Assembly: GCF_902498185.1 (NCBI RefSeq)
Contig: NZ_CABVIX010000004.1
Location: forward strand, 1 to 64,000
Reading direction: 5' to 3'
DNA length: 64,000 nucleotides
From: Pseudomonas fluorescens
Lineage (GTDB): Bacteria; Pseudomonadota; Gammaproteobacteria; Pseudomonadales; Pseudomonadaceae
Part shown: positions 35,875 to 44,990 of the stretch, piece after piece
How positions within the stretch are numbered: the first letter of the stretch is position 1
Layout: each line of letters begins with the position of its first letter
Notes under the pieces: generated by a model
Database searches by the model: none
What the model saw: the letters and a program-made list of their open reading frames with translations, nothing else
Told to the model about the DNA's origin: nothing
Program-made: the position numbers and the translations under genes

Positions 35875-36480
35875 TCAGCGCTTTTCAGCCAGCGCTTTCA
35901 ATTCCCTGAGGGTGTTGAACGGCGCTTCCACGACGAACTTGTTGGCCAACCACGACGGCACGCTGCCGCCAGGCTCGGTGTGTACCTGATAGATCACCTC
36001 GGTGCTGTCCCCCCTGGGCACCAGCTTCCAGAAGCCCTTGACCTGTGATACGCGCACATATCCCTGCTCATCCGGCAGGTACGTGGGCTGCCCTTCCAGG
36101 TTGCGCACCAGGCTACCGTCAGACTCCTGCACTGTGGTGACATGCAGGACGGAGTCACGTGGCGTCACTGGCCACGGCGTATTGAACTGGGTGTAGGTCC
36201 AGCTCTGATCGCCTTCATGCTTAAGCAGTTTCTGCGACTTGCACTCATGAATCCAGGCGCAGGCGCCAGACACGTCTTCCTGCAGCGCCTTGAGCCTCGC
36301 CAACGGCGCCTTGATCAGCGTCACGCCGCGATACGCCTTGTACCTGGAGCCGGCAACTTCGCTGAGCGAAACCTTGATACCCTGCTCATCCTTGACCACC
36401 TGCCAGCTCTCGGCCTGCACAGCCGGCGCCAACAGCAACCCCACCCCACACAGCAATGCCACACGCTTGAACGATCTCAT
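35875..36480 (-). CDS. Secreted START (SRPBCC) domain protein
   Basis: The 201-aa protein has a signal peptide (MRSFKRVALLCGVGLLLAPAVQA) followed by a START/Bet v1-like lipid-binding domain. Characteristic segments are WQVVKDEQGIKVSLSEVAGS, TPWPVTPRDSVLHVTTV and GFWKLVPRGDSTEVIYQ. It probably binds a hydrophobic ligand in the periplasm. Start MRSFK at 36480 opens the signal peptide. It is 32 bp downstream of the YkgJ-like gene in the same orientation. Ligand unknown. Confidence 0.87.
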   Translation of the reverse strand: MRSFKRVALLCGVGLLLAPAVQAESWQVVKDEQGIKVSLSEVAGSRYKAYRGVTLIKAPLARLKALQEDVSGACAWIHECKSQKLLKHEGDQSWTYTQFNTPWPVTPRDSVLHVTTVQESDGSLVRNLEGQPTYLPDEQGYVRVSQVKGFWKLVPRGDSTEVIYQVHTEPGGSVPSWLANKFVVEAPFNTLRELKALAEKR

Positions 36481-36512
36481 TCTATTTTCCTTGTTGTCGA
36501 AGACCCGAACTC

Positions 36513-36767
36513 TCACGCCGCCGTCACCTGCTCCAGCCAGCCAAGCAGCCTGATGGCGTCATCACTGTCGCTGCCGCATACCTCCACGTCTGCCTTGAAC
36601 CCGCCACAGACCGCTGGCCGCTCGGGTTTGCCAAACAGCGCACACAGGTTCGCGATGGACAGGTGCAGGCAACGCTGGCCCGCAGGCTTGCCGGCAGGCA
36701 TTCCCGGAATCGGCGAACTGATGGATGGGGCAATGCAGCAGGCACCGCAGCCCTCACGACACTTCAT
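36513..36767 (-). CDS. YkgJ/UPF0153-type cysteine cluster protein
   Basis: The 84-aa protein starts MKCREGCGACC, followed by further cysteines in CLHLS, CALFG, CGGF and VCGSD. This is the CxxxCxxCC pattern of the YkgJ family, thought to bind zinc or an iron-sulfur cluster. Start at 36767 matches the family; the upstream extension does not. Function is unknown. Confidence 0.87.
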   Translation of the reverse strand: MKCREGCGACCIAPSISSPIPGMPAGKPAGQRCLHLSIANLCALFGKPERPAVCGGFKADVEVCGSDSDDAIRLLGWLEQVTAA

Positions 36768-36885
36768 GACAACAGGCTCCTCCGAGCAGGGGGAATGAGA
36801 GTTTCTGGATAGTAACTGCACAAACAAGCGTTTGAAATTGCCGGGAGGAAGAATTCCGCCGTGACCCGCTGGTCAGTGGCGACCG

Positions 36886-37362
36886 CTACTGCCTGAACTC
36901 GAAATCGATGGCGGCACCTTCAACGTCGCGTCGACTGTCATTGCGCAGCTGCAGGTCCATCTCATTGCTGATCAGCCGTCCATTGAGCTGGAACGGAGTA
37001 TCAGTGGCGGGTTTTTCGGTAAACATCGCAGGCAACACGGGCTTGCGCGCCAGCGGCGCATCATCGACATCTGGCTCAAGCTTGTCGACCAGGTTGGTCG
37101 GCAGGCTCAAGTCCAGCTTGGGCTTGGGCAATGGTTTGCTGGCCGCCTTGGGAACCGCCTTTCGTTTGTGGGCAACTGGCTTGGCGGGCAAATTGCGCGA
37201 GCTGGACGCCTGCTGGCGCACTGGCTGGCCGGCCACGGACGTCTTTTCCCTGGTCGCAGCAGGCTTGCCGGCCGTCGAGGCCTGAGACGCGTGCACCGAG
37301 CTCGCCGCCAAACACAATGGCGCCAGGCATACGAGCAATACGAGAGAACGCAAGCACTTCAT
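36886..37362 (-). CDS. Secreted low-complexity protein (often mislabelled 'translation initiation factor 2')
   Basis: The 158-aa precursor has a signal peptide (MKCLRSLVLLVCLAPLCLAASSVHA). A Lys/Pro/Ala-rich disordered middle (about 30-90) follows. A conserved-looking C-terminal segment (KPATDTPFQLNGRLISNEMD) ends EGAAIDFEFRQ. Similar Pseudomonas proteins carry the label IF-2 because of the K/P/A-rich composition. A secreted protein cannot be IF-2, and no GTPase motif is present. Function unknown. It is a single gene in a minus-strand run. Confidence 0.8.
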   Translation of the reverse strand: MKCLRSLVLLVCLAPLCLAASSVHASQASTAGKPAATREKTSVAGQPVRQQASSSRNLPAKPVAHKRKAVPKAASKPLPKPKLDLSLPTNLVDKLEPDVDDAPLARKPVLPAMFTEKPATDTPFQLNGRLISNEMDLQLRNDSRRDVEGAAIDFEFRQ

Positions 37363-37422
37363 GGGCAACCATGGCCATCTGCCAAAACCCTATGCTCGCC
37401 GTTCCTGACGCGTGTGGCAAGC

Positions 37423-38865
37423 CTAGAGCAGAGCCCCGGCCGTCTCCTGGCACAGCTGGTTGGCCAACAGACCGAGGGTCATCACCGCACGTTCGGCCTC
37501 CTTGTTCCACGGAATCCCGCAGTTCAGGCGGATACAGTGGTTGAATTGCTCGGTATTGCTGAAGATCAGTCCCGGGGCAATGCTGATGCCTTGCTGCAGG
37601 GCACGCACATGCAGCTCCTGGGTGTTGACCCTCCCCGGCAAACTCACCCACAGGATGAAGCCACCGGTTGGCCGGGTCATCTGCGTACCCTGTGGAAAAT
37701 GCTGCTGCACGGCCAGCTGATAGGCGCTGAGATTCTTCCTGTACTCCTGCCGGATGTAACGCAGGTGCCGGTCGTACCCGCCGTTTTCAAGGTAGGACGC
37801 CACCCCCATCTGCGTCACGCTGCAGGCCGAATGAGTGGTGAACGTCTGCAGGCGCTGGATCTCGTCATGGTAGCGGCCGGCGACCATCCAGCCGATGCGC
37901 ACGCCCGGCGACAATGTCTTGGAGAAGCTCGAGCAGTAGATCACCCGGTCCAGCCGATCGAACGCCTTGAGCGCCTTGCTGCGCCCCTGCTCGAACATCA
38001 GCTCGCCATAGATATCGTCCTCGACGATCTGGATGTCGAAGTCCGAGGCCAGCCGCAGCAGCTGTTTCTGCCGCTCCTCGGGGATGGTGCCGCCCAGGGG
38101 ATTGCTCAGCCTGGAGGTCAGCACCAACGCCTTGATCGACCACTGATTGGCCGCCAGCTGCAGGGCTTCCAGGCTGATACCGGTGAATGGGTCGCTGGGA
38201 ATCTCGATGACCTTCAGGCCCAGCAGGTCTGCCAACTGCAGCAAACCATAGTACGTCGGCGACTCGGCGGCGATCAGGTCACCGGGGCGCGTCAGCACCC
38301 GCAGTGACATCTGCAGGGCATCTACGCAGCCGTGGGTAACCACCACTTCACGCGGATCGACCAGTACCCCGGCATCACGCATGCGGATCGCGATCTGCCG
38401 GCGCAGTGGCTCAAAACCCGGACTGAACATGTAACTGAAAGCCCGCGGGCTGTGAAACCGTGTCACCTTGGCTATCTGCTGGTGCAGCGCCCGCACCGGC
38501 AGGTAATCCACATGCGGGACCGCTGCGCCGAAAGGAAACACCCCATCTCGCCGCGCCTCGGCAAGCACCTGCTGGATGATACTGGCCCGAGTGACCAGAC
38601 CCGGCCGCTCCACCCGCGCAATGTCCGGCGTCTGAGCGGTCAATGCCGGCGTCTGGTGCACGTAGTAACCCGACTGCGGGCGCGCCCGGATGAGCCCCTG
38701 GTCTTCCAGGTTGGCGTACGCCTGCAGCACGGTGGCGTGGCTGACATTGAGCTGGGCGCTCATCTTGCGCACCGACGGCACGCGTTCGCCCGGCTGGTAG
38801 ACACCACGACGGATGTCATCGGCCAGTTGCTGGGCGATGCGCTGGTAGAGCAGCAGGTTGGTCAT
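37423..38865 (-). CDS. MocR-type transcriptional regulator (GntR HTH fused to aminotransferase)
   Basis: The 480-aa fusion has an N-terminal winged helix (residues 1-70, with GERVPSVRKMSAQLNVSHAT) and, from about 110, a fold-type I aminotransferase domain. The PLP lysine lies in CSSFSKTLSPGVRIGW; YPTYYG-like SPTYYGLLQ and IVEDDIYGEL also fit. MocR proteins use PLP or PLP-amine adducts to control genes of B6, GABA or amino-acid metabolism. The closest divergent or adjacent target is not evident: the next gene upstream is co-oriented. A pair of direct repeats upstream (38924-38960) may be its own operator. Confidence 0.93.
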   Translation of the reverse strand: MTNLLLYQRIAQQLADDIRRGVYQPGERVPSVRKMSAQLNVSHATVLQAYANLEDQGLIRARPQSGYYVHQTPALTAQTPDIARVERPGLVTRASIIQQVLAEARRDGVFPFGAAVPHVDYLPVRALHQQIAKVTRFHSPRAFSYMFSPGFEPLRRQIAIRMRDAGVLVDPREVVVTHGCVDALQMSLRVLTRPGDLIAAESPTYYGLLQLADLLGLKVIEIPSDPFTGISLEALQLAANQWSIKALVLTSRLSNPLGGTIPEERQKQLLRLASDFDIQIVEDDIYGELMFEQGRSKALKAFDRLDRVIYCSSFSKTLSPGVRIGWMVAGRYHDEIQRLQTFTTHSACSVTQMGVASYLENGGYDRHLRYIRQEYRKNLSAYQLAVQQHFPQGTQMTRPTGGFILWVSLPGRVNTQELHVRALQQGISIAPGLIFSNTEQFNHCIRLNCGIPWNKEAERAVMTLGLLANQLCQETAGALL

Positions 38866-38923
38866 GACGGGCTCTCGTACGCGGGTGGATCGTTGTTCTT
38901 GTGAGTTCGCAGCGAAGAGAGAA

Positions 38924-38960
38924 TACCGTAACAGTTGCCAAGTGTACCGGGACAGATTGC
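38924..38960. promoter_or_regulatory. Direct-repeat operator candidate upstream of the MocR gene
   Basis: TACCGTAACAGTTGC (38924-38938) and TACCGGGACAGATTGC (38945-38960) repeat with a 21-bp start-to-start spacing, two helical turns. MocR proteins characteristically bind direct repeats on one DNA face. The site is 59-95 bp ahead of the mocR start. Confidence 0.55.
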
Positions 38961-38997
38961 AGATTAACGGTTGGAACAGGGGCGATAACCCCCTGGC

Positions 38998-39807
38998 TCA
39001 GCGCATGGCGCCCAACTTTCCCTTGTCATCCGAGAACACGATCTCCACCCGCCGGTTCTGCGCCCTGCCGCGCTCGGACGCATTGGCCTCCACCGGATAC
39101 TGGTCCCCGTACCCCTCTACCTGGATACGCTTCTCATCGACTCCCAGGTCGACAAGCATATCGGCGACCGCCTGGGCACGGTCGCGGGACAACTTGAGAT
39201 TGTCTTCGGGCGTACCAGTACTGTCGGTGTAGCCTTCGATGCGCACGATACGGCGCGGGTTGAGCTGGAGGAACTGCACCAGCTTGAGCACGGTGCGGCT
39301 GGCGGAGTGCTTGAGCTCGGCGCGTCCGGTGTCGAACAGTACGTCGCCCAGGGTCATGACCAGGCCGCGGTCGCTGTCCTGGGTGGTCAGGCTGACAATC
39401 TGGGCCTCGACCCACTTGCCCTGCTGCTGGACGTCGGCGAGCTTTGCCTCGCGAAGGGCGAGTTGCAGGCGCTGGCGTTCCAGGTCCAGCTTGGCGAGTC
39501 GCTCCTGGTTGGCGGCGAGCCTGGTGTGCTCCCTGGCGATCTCGCTGTAGCGTTGACTGAGGTAGGCGTAGTGGCGCACGTCGGCACCAGAGCCGATATA
39601 GCTCGACAGACGCTCGGCGCGAGACAGTGACTCTCCAGCGCGAATCACGTCACGCGGGGCACTGCGCAGCACATCCGAGTCATCCTTGACTGTTTGGAAC
39701 GCTGCGCCGGCCTCATCCAGCGCCAGCTCGCTACGCTGGCTCGCGCAACCTTGCAGGCCTACCAGGGCGAGCACGGCAAGGGCTGCCAGTGACTTGGTGT
39801 GTTTCAT
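38998..39807 (-). CDS. OmpA-family lipoprotein with DUF4398-like N-terminal region
   Basis: The 269-aa precursor has a lipobox (VGLQGC, Cys21). A helical region from 25 to about 145 resembles DUF4398 (YAYLSQRYSEIAREHTRLAA). A C-terminal OmpA peptidoglycan-binding domain has GYTDSTGTPEDNLKLSRDRA, VEGYGDQYPVEAN and RAQNRRVEIVF. It would bridge outer membrane and peptidoglycan. The start overlaps the stop of the DUF4398 gene by 4 nt, so the two are coupled. Confidence 0.92.
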   Translation of the reverse strand: MKHTKSLAALAVLALVGLQGCASQRSELALDEAGAAFQTVKDDSDVLRSAPRDVIRAGESLSRAERLSSYIGSGADVRHYAYLSQRYSEIAREHTRLAANQERLAKLDLERQRLQLALREAKLADVQQQGKWVEAQIVSLTTQDSDRGLVMTLGDVLFDTGRAELKHSASRTVLKLVQFLQLNPRRIVRIEGYTDSTGTPEDNLKLSRDRAQAVADMLVDLGVDEKRIQVEGYGDQYPVEANASERGRAQNRRVEIVFSDDKGKLGAMR

Positions 39808-40157
39808 GGCTGTACCTCCAGCTGTTTGCGCAAGCGCGTGACCCGCGATTGCAGCAACTGGACCTGTTCTTCGCTTTTCTGCGTCAGCACCCGTGCTTCT
39901 GCCAGGCGGGCGTCAAGCTCCGCCTGCTCGGCGCGGATGCGTGCGTCACGGTGATCTTCGGTGGCCATGTCGCTGCGCGCTCGCGCCAGTTTGTCCTCGG
40001 CTGTCTTGAGCTCCGCCACCTGGTCGGTGGCGCCCACGGCCTTTGCCTGCTCGAGCGCCTGCTCGGACAGGCGAAGTTGTTCAGCCGGAGCCGGATCATT
40101 GGCACAGCCAGCCAGGCCCAATATGGCCAGCGCAAGGAGTAGCGGTTGAATTCTCAC
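39804..40157 (-). CDS. DUF4398 lipoprotein
   Basis: The 117-aa precursor has a lipobox (LGLAGC, Cys18). The rest is one long charged helix or coiled coil (LRLSEQALEQAKAVGATDQV ... LQSRVTRLRKQLEVQP), as in DUF4398. It probably partners the OmpA-like lipoprotein whose own N-terminal part has the same character. Coupled to it by ATGA. Confidence 0.88.
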   Translation of the reverse strand: MRIQPLLLALAILGLAGCANDPAPAEQLRLSEQALEQAKAVGATDQVAELKTAEDKLARARSDMATEDHRDARIRAEQAELDARLAEARVLTQKSEEQVQLLQSRVTRLRKQLEVQP

Positions 40158-40166
40158 ACAATCTTC

Positions 40167-40991
40167 CTACTGTTTAGGGACGTCCAGCGGCGCCTGCATC
40201 TGCGCCTTCCAGCGCTCGACATTACGCTCCAGCACCACCTGAGACACACCGGAGGTCGATGATTCTGTCAGCTTTTTTGCCAATTGTCCGCGCAACCAGG
40301 CGTCGTTGCAGGCCGAGTTGTGCGACAGGGCAAGATGCAGCCCCGGCCGATCCAGAGGCAGGCCTCGCGCGATGAGGTCATTGCTCATGCCCAGGCTCTG
40401 AACCATGGCCATGCCTGAATAACGCCCCGCGAGCACATAGTCGACCTGGCCGAGCAGCAGCTTCTGGAAAGCCTGGGTAAGGTTCTGCGCGGGCTCGAGC
40501 TCGAGCTGCGCCTTGGCGAAGGCCTCGAAGGCCGGAGTCAAGCGGGCCTTGCCCGACACGGCGCCGCGCGACTGCGCAAGATCGGCGGGGGCGTCGTAGA
40601 TCAGTGGCGAGTCATGGCGAGTCCATACCAGATAGTCGTTGAGCTCCAGCGGGGGATACAGGAAGTCCAGCGCGGTCAGCTCGCCCGGCTGCAGCGGCGT
40701 ATCGATCAACAGGTCCATCCGGCCGCTGCGAACTTCCTGCAGGGCCTGCTCGCGCCTGCCGGCATGCAGCACCTCGACCGTCAGCCCCAGTTCGCCTGCG
40801 ATCTGGCGCAACAGGTCGGCATTGGCGCCGATCAGGTGTCGCGGATCCTTTGGATCTTGCCATGAATAAGGCGGTGCATCCGGGCTCCCGGTCGCCACCA
40901 GGCGCTCGCACTTGCCCACGGCCATCACCGATGGCGAAAGCACCGCCGCCGCACATGCCAGCACCGCACCTGCTCGGCCAAACCACGCCAT
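40167..40991 (-). CDS. Periplasmic substrate-binding protein (SBP_bac_3-like)
   Basis: The 274-aa precursor has a signal peptide (LACAAAVLSPSVMA). It has the family features of amino-acid-type solute-binding proteins: GSPDAPPYSWQDP, GANADLLRQIAGELGLTVEV and RSGRMDLLIDTPLQPGE, then LLLGQVDYVLAGRYSGMAM. No permease genes accompany it, so it may be a stand-alone sensor or scavenging protein. Two conserved cysteines (Cys28 and Cys in HNSACND) could form a disulfide. It ends 9 bp before the DUF4398 gene, so the three lie in one operon. Confidence 0.85.
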   Translation of the reverse strand: MAWFGRAGAVLACAAAVLSPSVMAVGKCERLVATGSPDAPPYSWQDPKDPRHLIGANADLLRQIAGELGLTVEVLHAGRREQALQEVRSGRMDLLIDTPLQPGELTALDFLYPPLELNDYLVWTRHDSPLIYDAPADLAQSRGAVSGKARLTPAFEAFAKAQLELEPAQNLTQAFQKLLLGQVDYVLAGRYSGMAMVQSLGMSNDLIARGLPLDRPGLHLALSHNSACNDAWLRGQLAKKLTESSTSGVSQVVLERNVERWKAQMQAPLDVPKQ

Positions 40992-41023
40992 CCTCGGACC
41001 TCCTTGTAACTCCAGAACGAAAA

Positions 41024-41056
41024 AAACCCGGCCCTCAGGGTGTGAGTGCCGGGTTT
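41024..41056 (-). terminator. Intrinsic terminator of etfBA
   Basis: AAACCCGGC (41024-41032) pairs with GCCGGGTTT (41048-41056). On the minus strand a T run follows, 23 bp beyond the etfA stop. Confidence 0.9.
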
Positions 41057-41078
41057 CTTTATAAGGGACGCAGGTGGA

Positions 41079-42008
41079 TCAGACCAGCTTTTCCAGCTCA
41101 GGAATCGCTTCGAACAGGTCCGCGACCAGGCCGTAGTCGGCGACCTGGAAGATCGGCGCCTCTTCGTCCTTGTTGATCGCGACGATCACCTTGGAGTCCT
41201 TCATGCCCGCCAGGTGCTGGATGGCACCCGAGATGCCCACTGCGATGTACAGCTGCGGTGCGACGATCTTGCCGGTCTGGCCGACCTGCATGTCGTTCGG
41301 CACGAAGCCGGCGTCGACGGCAGCGCGTGAAGCACCGACAGCAGCACCCAGCTTGTCGGCCAGGGCGTACAGGTGCTTGAAGTTGTCACCGTTCTGCATG
41401 CCGCGGCCACCGGACACGACGATCTTGGCGGCGGTCAGCTCGGGACGGTCGGACTTGGCCAGCTCTTCGCCGACAAAGGACGACAGGCCTGCGTCATGGG
41501 CAGCGCTCACCGCCTCGACGGCAGCCGAGCCACCTTCGGCGGCAACGGCGTCGAAGCCGGTGGCACGCACGGTGATGACCTTGACCGAAGCGCTCGATTG
41601 CACGGTGGCAATCGCGTTGCCGGCGTAGATCGGACGCTTGAAGGTGTCGGCGGATTCGACCGAGATGATTTCCGAGATCTGGTCGACGTCCAGCAGCGCG
41701 GCCACGCGTGGCAGCACGTTCTTGCCATTGGAGGTCGCCGGGGCCAGCACATGGCTGTAGCCCTTGCCCAGCTCGGCCACCAGCGGCGCTACGTTTTCCG
41801 GCAGTTGATGCGCGTAGGCTGCATTGTCGGCCACCAGTACCTTGGCGACGCCAGCGATCTTCGCGGCCGTTTCGGCCACGCCACCCACGCCCTGGCCTGC
41901 GACCAGCACATGGATGTCACCGCCGATCTTGGCGGCAGCGGCAACGGTGTTCAGGGTAGCCGGGGCAATGGCACCGTTCTCGTGTTCAGCGATAACCAGG
42001 ATAGTCAT
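41079..42008 (-). CDS. etfA: Electron transfer flavoprotein alpha subunit
   Basis: The 309-aa FAD-binding subunit of ETF has the C-terminal ETF signature [39 protein letters not shown] and [23 protein letters not shown] collects electrons from acyl-CoA and other dehydrogenases and passes them to ETF-QO. Its start overlaps the etfB stop by 4 nt. Confidence 0.97.
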   Translation of the reverse strand: MTILVIAEHENGAIAPATLNTVAAAAKIGGDIHVLVAGQGVGGVAETAAKIAGVAKVLVADNAAYAHQLPENVAPLVAELGKGYSHVLAPATSNGKNVLPRVAALLDVDQISEIISVESADTFKRPIYAGNAIATVQSSASVKVITVRATGFDAVAAEGGSAAVEAVSAAHDAGLSSFVGEELAKSDRPELTAAKIVVSGGRGMQNGDNFKHLYALADKLGAAVGASRAAVDAGFVPNDMQVGQTGKIVAPQLYIAVGISGAIQHLAGMKDSKVIVAINKDEEAPIFQVADYGLVADLFEAIPELEKLV

Positions 42009-42757
42009 TGGATTACCTTCGCCTCGTTCTTCAGTTTCTCGACCAGTTCAGCCACCGACTTGACCTTGATGCCGGCGCTGCGGGCAGCGGGCGCTTCGAC
42101 TTTCAGGGTCTTGCTGGTGGAGGCAGTGGAAACGCCCAGCGCGTCTGGCGTGAAGGTTTCCAGCGGCTTCTTCTTGGCCTTCATGATGTTGGGCAAGGAC
42201 GCGTAGCGCGGCTCGTTCAGGCGCAGGTCAGTGGTGACGATCGCCGGCAGCTTGAGCGCGACGGTCTGCAGGCCGCCATCGATCTCGCGGGTGACCTTGA
42301 GCGAGTCGCCGGCAACTTCCACCTTGGAGGCGAAGGTACCCTGGGCATAGCCACTCAGCGCGGCGAGCATCTGGCCGGTCTGGTTGTTGTCACTGTCGAT
42401 GGCCTGCTTGCCAAGGATCACCAGCTGCGGCTGCTCCTTGTCGACGACCGCCTTCAGCAGCTTGGCCACGGCCAGGGAGTTGAGTTCATCGGCGGACTCG
42501 ACCAGCACGGCGCGGTCAGCACCGAGGGCCAGCGCGGTGCGCAGCTGCTCCTGGGCGGTGGCCGGGCCGATGGTCACGACGACGATCTCGGTCGCTACGC
42601 CTTTTTCCTTCAGGCGTACGGCTTCCTCGACGGCGATCTCGCAGAAGGGGTTCATGGACATCTTTACGTTGGCAAGGTCGACGCCGGAGTTGTCCGCCTT
42701 GACGCGAACCTTGACGTTGTAGTCGACCACTCGTTTGACAGCTACAAGAACCTTCAT
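42005..42757 (-). CDS. etfB: Electron transfer flavoprotein beta subunit
   Basis: The 250-aa subunit starts [17 protein letters not shown]. It has the AMP-binding/recognition segment [18 protein letters not shown] and the ETF-beta signature [20 protein letters not shown]. It pairs with EtfA and is the first gene of etfBA. It is divergent from the ETF-QO gene across a 544-bp region. Confidence 0.97.
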   Translation of the reverse strand: MKVLVAVKRVVDYNVKVRVKADNSGVDLANVKMSMNPFCEIAVEEAVRLKEKGVATEIVVVTIGPATAQEQLRTALALGADRAVLVESADELNSLAVAKLLKAVVDKEQPQLVILGKQAIDSDNNQTGQMLAALSGYAQGTFASKVEVAGDSLKVTREIDGGLQTVALKLPAIVTTDLRLNEPRYASLPNIMKAKKKPLETFTPDALGVSTASTSKTLKVEAPAARSAGIKVKSVAELVEKLKNEAKVIQ

Positions 42758-43133
42758 GGATTCCTCGTTACTCTCCGGTGAAAAGAATGTCGCCAGGGAC
42801 GTGCCCGGCGATTGCGCGTGGGTACAAGGACACCTCTGAAAACGATCATGGCGTGGGCAAATTCAGGATTGACCGAACAAGCCTGCTTCAACCTGTCGCG
42901 TAAAACCCGCGGGGCATTTTCTGACGTGACGTGTAGAATTCACTACAAAGCGCGCCGGGACGTGACGGCCGTGCCTTTTCGCCTGGTTTTTAGAGGTGCA
43001 CCTGCATCCGCCGATCAGCATACGGCGAGCGTAAAACCGCTCGTATCTTGACTGTAACGCCCTATGGGGTCAATACGGCAAATCGGCCAGCTTCCAGCCG
43101 CCGCTCGGTGAATTTACTGGGGTCCGGCAAATT

Positions 43134-43147
43134 CAAACAAACGTTTG
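43134..43147. promoter_or_regulatory. PsrA-type operator (CAAAC-N4-GTTTG)
   Basis: CAAACAAACGTTTG fits the PsrA motif G/CAAAC-N2-4-GTTTG/C known from P. aeruginosa. It also contains the 12-bp palindrome ACAAACGTTTGT. It ends 2 bp upstream of the -35 element of the ETF-QO promoter, where a TetR-family repressor would interfere with RNA polymerase. Confidence 0.68.
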
Positions 43148-43149
43148 TA

Positions 43150-43178
43150 TTGGACCCGCCAGGTGGTGTAGTTATAAT
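43150..43178 (+). promoter_or_regulatory. Sigma-70 promoter of the ETF-QO gene
   Basis: TTGGAC (43150-43155), 17 nt, TATAAT (43173-43178). The -10 is consensus. It gives a leader of about 115 nt to the GTG start at 43302. Confidence 0.82.
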
Positions 43179-43301
43179 GCGCGTCCAAGACAAAGCGGTG
43201 TAGTCCGTCATCTTCAGAGCTACAGCCAGCGCAGCTGTACGTGACCGCTCGACACCCAACAGACCCCGCAACAGCGATGAGCCTTGAGTAGGAGAGAACC
43301 T

Positions 43302-44966
43302 GTGGAACGCGAATACATGGAATTCGACGTGGTCATTGTCGGCGCCGGGCCGGCAGGCCTGTCCGCCGCCTGCCGCCTCAAGCAGAAGGCCGCCGAAGCC
43401 GGTAACGAGATCAGCGTCTGCGTGGTCGAGAAAGGCTCCGAGGTCGGTGCGCACATTCTCTCCGGCGCCGTGTTCGAGTCGCGCGCCCTGAACGAGCTGT
43501 TTCCCGACTGGAAGGAACTGGGCGCCCCGCTCAACACCGAGGTCAAGCGCGACGACATCTATGTGCTCAAGGACGGGGGCAGTTCGGTCAAGGTCCCTGA
43601 CCTGTTCGTGCCCAAGACCATGCACAACCACGGCAACTACATCATCTCGCTGGGCAACCTGTGCCGCTGGCTGGCCCAGCAGGCCGAGAACCTGGGCGTG
43701 GAAATCTACCCCGGCTTCGCCGCCCAGGAAGCGCTGATCGATGAAGACGGCGTGGTGCGTGGCATCGTCACCGGCGACCTTGGCGTGGACCGCGAAGGCA
43801 ATCCCAAGGATGGCTTGTATACCCCGGGCATGGAACTGCGCGGCAAGTACACCCTGTTCGCCGAAGGCTGCCGTGGCCATATCGGCAAGCAGCTGATCCG
43901 CCGTTTCAACCTCGACAGCGACGCGGACGCCCAGCACTACGGCATCGGCCTCAAGGAAATCTGGGAAATCGATCCGGCCAGGCATGAGCAAGGCCTGGTG
44001 GTGCACACCGCCGGCTGGCCGCTGAACGTGGTGGGCAACGAGAACACGGGCGGCTCCTTCCTGTATCACCTGGAGAACAACCAGGTCGTGGTAGGGCTGA
44101 TCGTCGACCTGTCCTACGCCAACCCGTTCCTGTCGCCGTTCGACGAGTTCCAGCGCCTCAAGCACCACCCGGTGATCAGCCAGTACCTCGAAGGCGGCAA
44201 GCGCATCAGCTACGGCGCGCGCGCCATTGCCAAGGGCGGCTTGAACTCGCTGCCCAAGATGATTTTCAACGGCGGCGCGCTGATCGGCTGCGACCTGGGC
44301 ACCCTGAATTTCTCCAAGATCAAGGGCAGCCACACTGCCATGAAGTCCGGCATGCTCGCCGCCGAAGCGATCGCCGACGCCCTGGCCGCAGGCCGTGAAG
44401 GCGGCGACCTGCTGACAGGTTATGTCGAGTCGTTCAAGGCCAGCTGGGTGCATGACGAGCTGTTCGCCAGCCGCAACTTTGGCGCCGCGCTGCACAAGTT
44501 CGGGCCGCTGCTGGGTGGGGCGTTCAACTACATCGACCAGAACTGGTTCGCTGGCAAGCTGCCGTTCACCTTGCGTGACACCAAGCCGGACTACGCCTGC
44601 CTCAAGCTTGCGGCCGACTCGAAGAAAATCGACTATCCCAAGCCTGACGGCAAGCTCAGCTTCGACAAGCTCAGCTCGGTGTTCCTCTCCAGCACCAACC
44701 ACGAGGAAGAGCAGCCTTGCCACTTGAAGCTCACCGATCCGAGCATCCCGATCGCCAGCAACCTGCCGCTGTACGACGAGCCGGCCCAGCGTTATTGCCC
44801 GGCGGGCGTGTATGAGGTGATCACCCAGGAAGACGGCGCCAAGCGCTTCCAGATCAACGCGCAGAACTGCGTGCATTGCAAGACCTGCGACATCAAGGAT
44901 CCAGCCCAGAACATCACCTGGGTAGCGCCGGAAGGCGCAGGCGGGCCGACTTACCCGAATATGTAA
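43302..44966 (+). CDS. Electron transfer flavoprotein-ubiquinone oxidoreductase
   Basis: The 554-aa membrane-associated FAD/4Fe-4S enzyme moves electrons from ETF to ubiquinone, completing fatty-acid and amino-acid oxidation. It has an N-terminal FAD motif VVIVGAGPAGLSAACRL and KVPDLFVPKTMHNHGNYIIS, and cluster ligands near the C-terminus (CVHCKTC, about Cys523, 526, 529, plus the earlier Cys in RYCPAGVYEV). Translation most likely starts at GTG 43302, with AGGAGA 6 nt upstream; the TTG six codons earlier overlaps that site. It is divergent from etfBA. Confidence 0.96.
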   Translation: MEREYMEFDVVIVGAGPAGLSAACRLKQKAAEAGNEISVCVVEKGSEVGAHILSGAVFESRALNELFPDWKELGAPLNTEVKRDDIYVLKDGGSSVKVPDLFVPKTMHNHGNYIISLGNLCRWLAQQAENLGVEIYPGFAAQEALIDEDGVVRGIVTGDLGVDREGNPKDGLYTPGMELRGKYTLFAEGCRGHIGKQLIRRFNLDSDADAQHYGIGLKEIWEIDPARHEQGLVVHTAGWPLNVVGNENTGGSFLYHLENNQVVVGLIVDLSYANPFLSPFDEFQRLKHHPVISQYLEGGKRISYGARAIAKGGLNSLPKMIFNGGALIGCDLGTLNFSKIKGSHTAMKSGMLAAEAIADALAAGREGGDLLTGYVESFKASWVHDELFASRNFGAALHKFGPLLGGAFNYIDQNWFAGKLPFTLRDTKPDYACLKLAADSKKIDYPKPDGKLSFDKLSSVFLSSTNHEEEQPCHLKLTDPSIPIASNLPLYDEPAQRYCPAGVYEVITQEDGAKRFQINAQNCVHCKTCDIKDPAQNITWVAPEGAGGPTYPNM

Positions 44967-44990
44967 TCGCTTGGCCCAGCCATAATGAAA

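Larger units (their letters stand above)
42758..43301. other. Divergent etfBA / ETF-QO regulatory region
   Basis: The 544-bp stretch has no gene. It holds a PsrA-type operator plus sigma-70 promoter for the ETF-QO gene (43134-43178). TGTAG-N6-CTACA (42932-42947), an inverted repeat nearer etfB, may mark a second operator. The ETF-QO leader has AGGAGA before a GTG start. Confidence 0.7.

Noticed and set aside
36886..37362. Translation initiation factor 2 as suggested by composition
   Set aside because: The product has a signal peptide and no GTP-binding motifs; the resemblance is only K/P/A-rich composition.
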